Shown here piece by piece: positions 1 through 5,284 of a stretch of DNA of 8,795 bases; positions within the stretch are counted from its first letter, which is position 1, and the number at the start of each line of letters is the position of its first letter. The notes under the pieces are model-generated. The model saw nothing but the letters and a program-made list of their open reading frames with translations, searched no databases and was not told the origin of the DNA. The DNA comes from Clostridiales bacterium UBA6330 (GTDB lineage: Bacteria > Bacillota > Clostridia > Oscillospirales > CAG-272). The DNA is taken from the NCBI GenBank assembly GCA_002438075.1, contig DJSQ01000039.1, positions 1-8,795 of the forward strand. The letters are read 5' to 3'. The position numbers and the translations under genes are program-made.

Positions 1-46
1 TTCACAAAAGGGCAGGATTCCCTTCGGAATCCTGCCCTTTTGTGAA
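1..46. terminator. Possible bidirectional terminator or 3'-end hairpin (hairpin A)
   Basis: A perfect 21-bp stem closed by four bases (CTTC) lies about 75 bp beyond the stop codon of the minus-strand dipeptidase gene. In the minus direction what follows lies outside the window, so a U-tract cannot be judged. Transcript stabilisation or a purely DNA-level role are alternatives. The stem is well supported; its function is inferred. Confidence 0.4.
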
Positions 47-136
47 ATTCTTGAAGGTTCTTAGGGAACTTCTTTTAAGAAGTTCCCTAAGTAGGGTTCG
101 GGGCAAAGCCCCGAGGTCTTACCCCCGCAGAAACAA
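1..136. repeat. Partial palindromic hairpin repeat (right half, cut by window edge)
   Basis: Three perfect inverted repeats follow one another. Hairpin A pairs 1-21 with 26-46 (21-bp stem, loop CTTC). Hairpin B pairs 61-74 with 77-90 (14 bp, apex TTTTAA). Hairpin C pairs 98-104 with 108-114 (TCGGGGC/GCCCCGA). The block ends in GGTCTT (115-120), then a C-run. The same modules, in the same order and with the same spacing, form each half of the complete repeat at 6037-6260. From the centre of hairpin A to the end of GGTCTT is about 97 bases here and about 98 there. The missing left half therefore probably lies just outside the window. The repeat abuts and overlaps the 3' end of the dipeptidase gene and is the only candidate terminator for the mreB-pepD transcript. 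No open reading frame of its own. Confidence 0.85.
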
Positions 137-1558
137 CGCGAGTACGCGCCAGAAGCGCTCTACGGAATCGAGGTCAAGGGCTTCATCGGGGGAGTGAATG
201 TCCTTCATGTCGGGACCGATGGAAATCATGTCCATGTCGGGGACGTGGTCGTGAATCACACTGCACTCCAAGCCCGCGTGGATTACGTTGACCCGCGCAT
301 CGGTCCCCGTTTCCTCGCGGAATGCCGCCAGATACGCGTCACGAATCGCCGACTTCTCCGCATAGCTCCAGCCCGGGTAACGGCTGTGATGGCGTACCCT
401 GCCGCCAACCGCCGAAGCGAGCAGGTCCAAATCCCGCTGGGATGCGTTCAGCTGCTCCTCAATCGAGGAGCGGGACGAAAATACAAAGGTCAGCTTGCCG
501 TCCTCCTGCCGCATCACACCGAGGTTGCGGGAGAACTCCACCAGCCCCGCCACCTTGCGGCTCATCTCCAGCACGCCGTTCGCGGCGCAGGCAAGCACCG
601 TGATTGCCCCGCGCGTTGTCGCGGCGGAGAGCATTTCGCAGGGCGTGTCGGTGGGGGAGACCGAAAGACGGAAGCCACGGTCCGCCTCGCAAAGCTCGGA
701 GGCAATCGCCTCGCCGACATCGGTCAGAAGCGTGACCGCACTGTCCTCATCGGGAACCGCCAGAACCGCCACCGCCTCGCGCGGAATCGCGTTGTCCTTC
801 GAGCCGCCCGAGAGCGACACCAGACGCGCCGCAGGCTGTGCCTCAAGGAGCGCGGCAAGCAGGCGACCCATCAGCTTGTTCGCATTCGCGCGCCCGCAGT
901 TGATGTTCTCGCCCGAGTGACCGCCCGCAAGACCCGTCAGCTTTACCTCGATGCAGTCGCCCGCAAGCGCCTCGGGCGTGGCATCCAGCGTCAGGTCGGA
1001 CCGCACACCGCCCGCACAGCCCGCCGTCACCACGCCGAACTCCTCGCTGTCGAGGTTCAGCATCCGCCGCGCGGACAGGAGCGAGTAGTCAAATGCGTGC
1101 GCGCCGTCCATCCCAACCTCCTCCGCCGTGGTGAACAGGCATTCATAGGCGGGGTGGGAGGGCAGCTCGCCGTCCAGAAGCGCAAGCATGATGGCAACGG
1201 CAATGCCGTCGTCGCCGCCGAGCGTGGTTCCCCGCGCGCGCAGATACTTCCCGTCAATCCACAGCTTCAGCGGGTCGCGCAGAAAGTCGTGCACCGTGTC
1301 GCGGTTCTTTTCGCAAACCATGTCGGTGTGCCCCTGCAACAACAGCGGCGCGGAGCCGAGACGGTCGGGGGAGGCGGGGGCTTTGATGAGCACGTTGTTC
1401 TGCGCATCGCGGTAATGCTCCAGACCGCGCGCCGCCGCAAACGCGCAAAGGTAGTCGGCAATGGCGGCTTCGTTGTAGGACCCGCGCGGAATCGCGCTGA
1501 TCTCCTCAAAGTAACGGAAAACCGATTCGGGCTTCCGTCCGTGAATGATAGAATCCAT
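119..1558 (-). CDS. pepD: Aminoacyl-histidine dipeptidase (Xaa-His dipeptidase, M20 family)
   Basis: Cytosolic zinc dipeptidase that hydrolyses Xaa-His (carnosine-like) and other dipeptides for amino-acid salvage. The 479-residue length matches the PepD family (about 480). Metal and catalytic motifs are complete: HTDMV with H77 and D79; GGDDG with bridging D116; AEE with catalytic E146 and metal ligand E147; LNLDSEE with D170; and C-terminal DIHSPDE with H455. These spacings follow E. coli PepD closely. GLAGGHSGENIN (about 209-220) is the family signature at the lid-domain edge. No signal peptide. Start ATG at 1558 is preceded by AGGAGA 7 nt upstream. The gene begins 20 bp after the mreB-like stop codon, so the two are probably co-transcribed. 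Odd point: the last codons (CGG GGG TAA) coincide with the edge of the downstream hairpin repeat, whose AAGACC box overlaps the stop codon. A GC-rich antisense frame covers the gene but is a shadow. Confidence 0.95.
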   Translation of the reverse strand: MDSIIHGRKPESVFRYFEEISAIPRGSYNEAAIADYLCAFAAARGLEHYRDAQNNVLIKAPASPDRLGSAPLLLQGHTDMVCEKNRDTVHDFLRDPLKLWIDGKYLRARGTTLGGDDGIAVAIMLALLDGELPSHPAYECLFTTAEEVGMDGAHAFDYSLLSARRMLNLDSEEFGVVTAGCAGGVRSDLTLDATPEALAGDCIEVKLTGLAGGHSGENINCGRANANKLMGRLLAALLEAQPAARLVSLSGGSKDNAIPREAVAVLAVPDEDSAVTLLTDVGEAIASELCEADRGFRLSVSPTDTPCEMLSAATTRGAITVLACAANGVLEMSRKVAGLVEFSRNLGVMRQEDGKLTFVFSSRSSIEEQLNASQRDLDLLASAVGGRVRHHSRYPGWSYAEKSAIRDAYLAAFREETGTDARVNVIHAGLECSVIHDHVPDMDMISIGPDMKDIHSPDEALDLDSVERFWRVLALFLRG

Positions 1559-1578
1559 ATCCGTATCTCCTGTTCGGG

Positions 1579-2697
1579 TTATTTTGCTTCAAACATATCC
1601 AGATTATCCAGCGACTTCCCCGTGCCGAGCGCCACGCAGGACACCGCATCGGGCGCAACGCGCGTCTTGATTCCCGTTGCGCGGGTCACGAGCTGGTCAA
1701 AGCCGTAGAGCAGACTGCCGCCGCCCGTCATGACAATGCCGTTGCGGAGGATGTCGCCGAGCAATTCGGGCGGGGTCTTTTCAATGACCGTGCAAATGGC
1801 ATCCAGAATCGCCGTGACAGGCTCGGCAAGAGCCTCAATCATCTCCTTTGAGGTCACGGTGATGACCTTCGGAAGTCCCTGATTGACGCACCGTCCCTTG
1901 ACCTCCATCGTGAGCAGCTGGGGGCGGCTGTAAACCGTTCCGATGCGTTTTTTGATTGCCTCGGCGCTCCGTTCTCCGATCAGCACCTTGTATTTCCGCC
2001 GCACGTAGCGCGCAATGGCTTCGTCGAACTTGTCGCCCGCAATCTTGATGGATTCGGACACCACCACGCCGCCCAGCGACAGCACCGCAATGTCGGTCGT
2101 CCCGCCGCCGATGTCCACCACCATGTTGCCCTCGGGCGCGTAGATGTTCAGCCCCGCGCCGATTGCAGCGGCGGTCGGCTCCTCAATGAGGTAGGTCCTG
2201 CGCGCGCCCGCCTCCCGTGCCGCGTCCTTGACCGCGCGCTCCTCGACCTCGGTAATGCCCGAGGGGATGCAGATCATGACGTTCGGCGGCACGAACAGGT
2301 TCCCGCAGGCGCGGCGGATGAAGTACTGAATCATTTTCAGCGTGACCTCGTAGCGGCTGATGACCCCATCGCGCAGGGGACGGACCGCCGTAATGTTCCC
2401 GGGGGTCCTGCCGAGCATTTGCTGTGCCTCGCGCCCGACCTTGAGAATCTTGTCGGTGTTGGTGTCAATGGCAACGACTGATGGCTCCTGCAACACAATG
2501 CCCTTGCCCTGCACATAGACCAGCACGGTCGCGGTGCCGAGGTCGATTCCGATGTTCCGACTGACGCGGAAGCCGCGGAAGCGGTCAAAGAGCGCCTGAT
2601 ACCATTTCTTTTTCTTCTTTTTCTTGACCGTCGGCTTGGTCGCCGGTTTGGTGCCGGCTTTCCGCACCTGCGTCGGTCGTTCCGCTTCTTCCTGCAA
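1579..2697 (-). CDS. mreB: MreB/Mbl-type rod-shape actin homologue with lysine-rich N-terminal extension
   Basis: Bacterial actin that polymerises along the inner membrane and positions the elongasome for lateral wall synthesis. Nucleotide-binding motifs are intact: phosphate-1 loop GIDLGTATVLVY (50-61), ICIPSGITEVEERAV (142-156), IEEPTAAAIGAGLNI (171-185), phosphate-2 VVDIGGGTTDIAVLSLGG (193-210) and adenosine motif IVMTGGGSLLYGF (321-333). EKTPPEL (306-312) and the C-terminal VALGTGKSLDNL are typical of Bacillus-like MreB/Mbl. At 372 residues it is about 30-40 longer than usual, because of a hydrophilic N-terminus (1-47) with seven consecutive lysines at 25-31, followed by amphipathic WYQALFDRFRGF, a possible membrane-binding helix. 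No mreC/mreD follow, so it may be a paralogue (Mbl or MreBH class); the subgroup cannot be told by eye. The start is a TTG with a well-placed GGAGG; GTG at residue 11 is an alternative. pepD follows in the same operon. Confidence 0.92.
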   Translation of the reverse strand: MQEEAERPTQVRKAGTKPATKPTVKKKKKKKWYQALFDRFRGFRVSRNIGIDLGTATVLVYVQGKGIVLQEPSVVAIDTNTDKILKVGREAQQMLGRTPGNITAVRPLRDGVISRYEVTLKMIQYFIRRACGNLFVPPNVMICIPSGITEVEERAVKDAAREAGARRTYLIEEPTAAAIGAGLNIYAPEGNMVVDIGGGTTDIAVLSLGGVVVSESIKIAGDKFDEAIARYVRRKYKVLIGERSAEAIKKRIGTVYSRPQLLTMEVKGRCVNQGLPKVITVTSKEMIEALAEPVTAILDAICTVIEKTPPELLGDILRNGIVMTGGGSLLYGFDQLVTRATGIKTRVAPDAVSCVALGTGKSLDNLDMFEAK

Positions 2698-2710
2698 GCC
2701 CGTCGCCTCC
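2695..2710 (-). promoter_or_regulatory. RBS fixing a TTG start for the mreB-like gene
   Basis: On the minus strand GGAGG (2710-2706) lies 8 nt before TTG (2697-2695). The only nearby ATG (2713-2711) is out of frame with the actin reading frame, and the next in-frame Met lies well inside the fold. TTG is therefore the best start, and it would be a weak initiator. Confidence 0.7.
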
Positions 2711-2738
2711 CATCGTTTGGTTTCCTCTTATCATATAC

Positions 2739-2767
2739 ATTATACACGATGCGACACCAAAAATCAA
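2739..2767 (-). promoter_or_regulatory. Sigma-A promoter of the mreB-pepD operon
   Basis: Minus strand: -35 TTGATT (2767-2762), 17-bp spacer, -10 TATAAT (2744-2739). The predicted start is near 2732, giving a leader of about 35 nt. A 16-bp dyad (CGGGAAA-TG-TTTCCCG, 2775-2790) lies directly upstream of the -35, where an activator or UP-like factor could bind. Confidence 0.8.
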
Positions 2768-2774
2768 TAGGTTT

Positions 2775-2790
2775 CGGGAAATGTTTCCCG
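2775..2790. promoter_or_regulatory. Inverted repeat upstream of the mreB promoter
   Basis: Perfect 7-bp arms CGGGAAA and TTTCCCG separated by TG, centred about 50 bp before the predicted mreB transcription start. The spacer is too tight for an efficient RNA hairpin, so a protein binding site is more likely. It has no U-tract of its own. Function unknown. Confidence 0.35.
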
Positions 2791-2820
2791 CTTTTCGGCG
2801 AACAATTTGTGAGTTTGGGT

Positions 2821-2863
2821 GATTCGGAAAAAAGAAAGGCTACAGACCCTGTGCCTGTAGCCT
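2821..2863 (-). terminator. Intrinsic terminator of the zinc-ribbon membrane protein gene
   Basis: Read on the minus strand, a 9-bp stem (AGGCTACAG, 2863-2855, pairing with CTGTAGCCT, 2845-2837) with a 9-nt loop is followed by TTTCTTTTTTTCC. It starts 11 bp after the stop codon. This separates the gene from the downstream mreB operon, which has its own promoter. Confidence 0.85.
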
Positions 2864-2874
2864 CATGTGCTTTT

Positions 2875-4371
2875 TCAAATGTCGTATTTTGCTTTTTCGC
2901 GGCTTTTCATAACGACCGCGAATATTACTCCGATGAGAAACAGAATCGGATAGGCGATGTATCCCGAGAACCCGCATATGTCAAAAATTCGGAAATTCAG
3001 ATTTGTTTTTCCGAATGAATTGGTAAAAGTAAGTATGATTTCCCAAAGTCCAATTACCCAATACAGTACAATCAAGGACATTGCTTTGTAAGCATTTCTT
3101 TTTGTCGGTATTTTTTTGGCTATGATGGGTCCTATGAGAGAAAACGGAATGAGTTGGATCATATATAGTATAAATCTCATATTGCTATCACTATTTTTAT
3201 CCTGTTGAATCGTTTCATTTTTTTCGTTGGGATTCTGTTTGTCTTCATGCGGGGCAATTTGATACCCGTTGTTTTTGAAATCCTCGAAAAGTGAAATATT
3301 ACGGGCTACATATTTTTGCTTTTTGAATTGTTCCTTTTCTGCATCATCCTCCAGCTCCGCGATGCTTGCCGGAATATATTTGTATTGAATTATGGGTGAA
3401 AAAATAATGGTAAATGCAAAAAAGAAAATCAAAAGCGTGCAGATGCCGGAATAGGCATGATAGGCTCCGGTTTGCGGCTTATTCTTGCACCTATCGGATT
3501 CCAACCTTTCCATGAAACGACAGAAGACGGCTCCCGCAACTGACAGAAAAATCAGAATGATAAAAGGGGAGAGCCCTGTATATTCCGCCATTTGCGGTCC
3601 AACAGGAAAGGAGAGATAGCGATCTGTGGAAGAAAGGACAAAAAGGAAACACGACAGGAAGAACAAACCGAAACAAGCATAGTACCCGAAAATGACACCC
3701 GGGTAGTTTTTTCGATATTCCTGCCAATTTTCTTTGGTAGCGCTGTTTTTTCTTATACTGAAAAGCGAGGTAGCTTTTGATTTGAGTCTTCCTGTTTCAA
3801 ATGATATCTCATTATTTGCTATATTACAAAGCCCGCAGAAGATGTCGGGAATGAGAAAAAAAGCAATATAAATTATCGCAACAATCAAGATTGCGATTGG
3901 GAATAACCAGATAAATCCATTTTTTTCATTTGGGAGACGATAGCCGTCCCGCAAATCCTCGAAAAGAGAAAAATTGACGGTTGTTTTATCGGTGCCGTCT
4001 TTGAAGAATTTTTCTAAGTCGTCAAGGCTTATATCATCCAAAGTTGCCTCTCGTTGAAAGATTGGAAGAAACATAACAAACAGAATCAAAAGGAGCAGGG
4101 CTACGCTCCGTAACACCGAGAACAGCGCAACCTTGTTGACCTTGATTGCCCGCGCCGCATAAGCGGGGGCTTGCTTTGTGTTTCGGGTGGCGGGTCCGTT
4201 CCAAGATTGCAAGGAGGTCGGATTCCCGCAGTTTTCGCAATGGTCTTGGCTGGGGTCAACCATCATCCCGCAACAGGCGCAATATTGGCTTCCATACCCT
4301 TTTTGAAATCCACAATGGCTACATTGTGTGGAATCGGGACTCAATTCTTCCCCACAGTTTCTACAATACAT
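2875..4371 (-). CDS. Double zinc-ribbon, eight-segment membrane protein with internal duplication; function unknown
   Basis: The 498-residue protein opens with two CxxC-CxxC zinc ribbons (C3/C6/C17/C20 and C31/C34/C45/C48), then a linker (50-80). About eight hydrophobic segments follow: 84-105, 152-174, 225-247, 267-287, 309-329, 398-418, 428-450 and 468-488. The membrane part is two related halves. Segments 1 and 5 are each followed by a charged loop carrying SLFED (135-139 and 360-364, exactly 225 residues apart), then GYR/GYQ and PNEKN (147-151 and 381-385). The second half has about 20 extra polar residues before segment 6 and a short segment 6-7 linker. With the ribbons in the cytosol, the SLFED loops would face outside. 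Start ATG has AAGGAGA 9 nt upstream. The gene is more AT-rich than its neighbours, suggesting transfer or a different age. It is divergent from an XRE repressor with shared operators, so probably repressed by it. I do not recognise a named family beyond zinc-ribbon membrane proteins. Confidence 0.85.
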   Translation of the reverse strand: MYCRNCGEELSPDSTQCSHCGFQKGYGSQYCACCGMMVDPSQDHCENCGNPTSLQSWNGPATRNTKQAPAYAARAIKVNKVALFSVLRSVALLLLILFVMFLPIFQREATLDDISLDDLEKFFKDGTDKTTVNFSLFEDLRDGYRLPNEKNGFIWLFPIAILIVAIIYIAFFLIPDIFCGLCNIANNEISFETGRLKSKATSLFSIRKNSATKENWQEYRKNYPGVIFGYYACFGLFFLSCFLFVLSSTDRYLSFPVGPQMAEYTGLSPFIILIFLSVAGAVFCRFMERLESDRCKNKPQTGAYHAYSGICTLLIFFFAFTIIFSPIIQYKYIPASIAELEDDAEKEQFKKQKYVARNISLFEDFKNNGYQIAPHEDKQNPNEKNETIQQDKNSDSNMRFILYMIQLIPFSLIGPIIAKKIPTKRNAYKAMSLIVLYWVIGLWEIILTFTNSFGKTNLNFRIFDICGFSGYIAYPILFLIGVIFAVVMKSREKAKYDI

Positions 4372-4397
4372 TCTTATTTTTCTCCTTTTCTTTTCAC

Positions 4398-4442
4398 TTG
4401 CACCTATATAGGTGCATTTATATTATAGCACCAAGTTATAAT
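4398..4442 (+). promoter_or_regulatory. Candidate promoter(s) of the XRE regulator gene
   Basis: Two options exist. One is TTGCAC (4398-4403), a 17-bp spacer and TATTAT (4421-4426), with the -35 inside O1. The other is the better -10 TATAAT (4437-4442), whose -35 position is poor. Either start would place O2 downstream of it, so autoregulation is likely. The two cannot be separated by eye. Confidence 0.5.
4399..4416. promoter_or_regulatory. Operator O1, 18-bp perfect palindrome
   Basis: TGCACC-TATATA-GGTGCA is a perfect palindrome. It covers roughly +1 to +17 of the minus-strand promoter of the membrane-protein gene, and its left edge overlaps the candidate plus-strand -35 (TTGCAC, 4398-4403). 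One bound dimer could therefore control both directions. It has the same arm and spacer geometry as O2. The likely binder is the XRE protein encoded next door. Confidence 0.75.
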
Positions 4443-4450
4443 ATTGTCAA
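4422..4450 (-). promoter_or_regulatory. Consensus sigma-A promoter of the zinc-ribbon membrane protein gene
   Basis: Minus strand: -35 TTGACA (4450-4445), 17-bp spacer, -10 TATAAT (4427-4422), a full match to consensus. Predicted start is about 4415, inside O1. A promoter this strong next to a dedicated repressor fits a gene that is kept off until needed. Confidence 0.85.
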
Positions 4451-4456
4451 TAGATT

Positions 4457-4474
4457 TGCACTAAAATAAGTGCA
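4457..4474. promoter_or_regulatory. Operator O2, 18-bp palindrome before the XRE gene
   Basis: TGCACT-AAAATA-AGTGCA; the match extends outward to TTTGCACT and AGTGCAAA (4455-4476), giving 8-bp arms. Arms and 6-bp spacing match O1, giving the shared pattern TGCACY-N6-RGTGCA. The centres are 58 bp apart. It lies just before the XRE ribosome binding site. A lone half-site, GCACC (4428-4432), sits between the two. Confidence 0.75.
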
Positions 4475-4494
4475 AAAAAGAAAAGGAGCGCAAA

Positions 4495-4758
4495 ATGGAC
4501 GCAGGAATCGAAAGGGCAGTGGGGCAGAATCTCCGGCGGATACGGGAGGCGGCAGGCTTGACACAGGAGGCGGTGGCGGTTCAGCTTCAACTGCGGGGAT
4601 GCGATATTACACGCAGTGCGGTTGCAAAAATAGAGGTCGGACAGCGGCATTTGTATCCCGATGAGATTATTTATCTGCGTGATATTCTTGGCACCACCTA
4701 TGACAAAATATTCGCTGTCTCGGAGCGCGATGCCAACGCGCAAAATCGTTCGGTATAA
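4495..4758 (+). CDS. Small XRE-family helix-turn-helix regulator
   Basis: An 87-residue single-domain DNA-binding protein. The Cro/CI-type fold spans about 7-73. IGxNLRRIREAAGLTQEAVA-like helices 1-2 run to residue 28. The recognition region DITRSAVAKIEVGQR is at 38-51, and LYPDEIIYLRDILGTTYDKIF at 53-73 closes the domain. LQLRGCDITRS is typical of a widespread Firmicutes group of short XRE regulators. There is no sensor or dimerisation domain beyond a polar tail (74-87), so the signal must come from a partner or from protein level. Start ATG follows GGAG by 7 nt. It is divergent from the zinc-ribbon membrane protein, with twin palindromes between them, and probably represses both directions. 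No terminator is evident before the marR promoter. Confidence 0.92.
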   Translation: MDAGIERAVGQNLRRIREAAGLTQEAVAVQLQLRGCDITRSAVAKIEVGQRHLYPDEIIYLRDILGTTYDKIFAVSERDANAQNRSV

Positions 4759-4776
4759 AATTTTTACAATAAGGAC

Positions 4777-4805
4777 TTGACAGGCGGCATCCCGTATGCT
4801 ATAAT
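4777..4805 (+). promoter_or_regulatory. Perfect extended -10 sigma-A promoter of the marR-transporter operon
   Basis: -35 TTGACA (4777-4782), 17-bp spacer, TGC directly before -10 TATAAT (4800-4805). This is full consensus with an extended -10. The -10 overlaps the left arm of a long palindrome, as expected for a strong promoter held down by its own repressor. Confidence 0.9.
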
Positions 4806-4824
4806 ATTAGATATTCTAATATTA
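4802..4824. promoter_or_regulatory. MarR-type operator, 23-bp palindrome
   Basis: Perfect 10-bp arms TAATATTAGA and TCTAATATTA separated by TAT. It runs from within the -10 across the transcription start to the edge of the ribosome binding site (AGGAG, 4824-4828). Length and position fit autorepression by the MarR protein encoded immediately downstream. Confidence 0.8.
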
Positions 4825-4837
4825 GGAGATTTGAAAA

Positions 4838-5284
4838 ATGATAGCAATTCGGATGATGGCGCTGGGGCGGAAGCTGGGGAACCTTTATGCGGGGCTTTGC
4901 GCGCCGATTTGTCGGCGGTACGGGATGAATCAGACCTGCTTTGATGTGCTGATGTTCTGCGCCAACAACCCCGACCGCAACACGGCGCGGGATATCTGCG
5001 AGGTGCGGGGCATCAAGAGCGGCATGGCATCGGTCGCGGTGGAGACGCTGGAGAAGAACGGTCTGTTGGAGCGCCGCGGGGACCCCGAGGACCGCAGAAA
5101 GCACCGTTTGGTGCCGACCGAGCGCGCCGCCGAGGTGATTGCCGAGGGACGCGCGATGCAGGCGCGGTTTACGGGCACTCTGCGCGAGGGGATTACGGCA
5201 GAGGAGTTTGACGCATTGGAAAGTCTGATGGCAAAGCTCGAGAACACGATGGAGCGCATGGAAAGGGAGGGGCGGCTATGCTGA
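4838..5284 (+). CDS. MarR-family transcriptional regulator, cysteine-rich
   Basis: A 148-residue dimeric winged-helix regulator. The N-terminal helix (1-28) and C-terminal helices (about 119-145) would form the dimer interface. The DNA-binding part is about 36-95: recognition helix region GIKSGMASVAVETLEKNGLL (58-77), then wing DPEDRRKHRLVPT (82-94), carrying the family's Asp-Arg-Arg. Six cysteines (C21, C25, C34, C41, C54, C148) is a lot for a MarR protein. C21 and C25 are one helical turn apart, so thiol, persulfide or metal sensing is possible but unproven. ATG follows AGGAG by 9 nt. The stop overlaps the next gene's start (ATGCTGA, 5278-5284), so the transporter is translationally coupled. 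A perfect palindrome in its promoter argues for autorepression. Confidence 0.93.
   Translation: MIAIRMMALGRKLGNLYAGLCAPICRRYGMNQTCFDVLMFCANNPDRNTARDICEVRGIKSGMASVAVETLEKNGLLERRGDPEDRRKHRLVPTERAAEVIAEGRAMQARFTGTLREGITAEEFDALESLMAKLENTMERMEREGRLC

Noticed and set aside
194..1708. 504-codon plus-strand open frame opposite the dipeptidase gene
   Set aside because: Antisense shadow of a GC-rich gene. Its product is compositionally odd (Arg, His and Gln rich) with no recognisable motif, while the minus frame has the full M20 motif set.
2585..2767. Small minus-strand frame starting upstream of mreB
   Set aside because: It overlaps the promoter and the first part of mreB out of frame. The ATG at 2713 in this frame is what makes the TTG start of mreB look odd, but the product has no domain.
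4146..4469. Plus-strand frames over the start of the zinc-ribbon gene and the intergenic region
   Set aside because: Antisense to the clear zinc-ribbon coding sequence, and they cover both promoters and operators; no RBS.
4759..4776. Terminator for the XRE gene
   Set aside because: AT-rich sequence, but no stem that could form a hairpin before the marR promoter.
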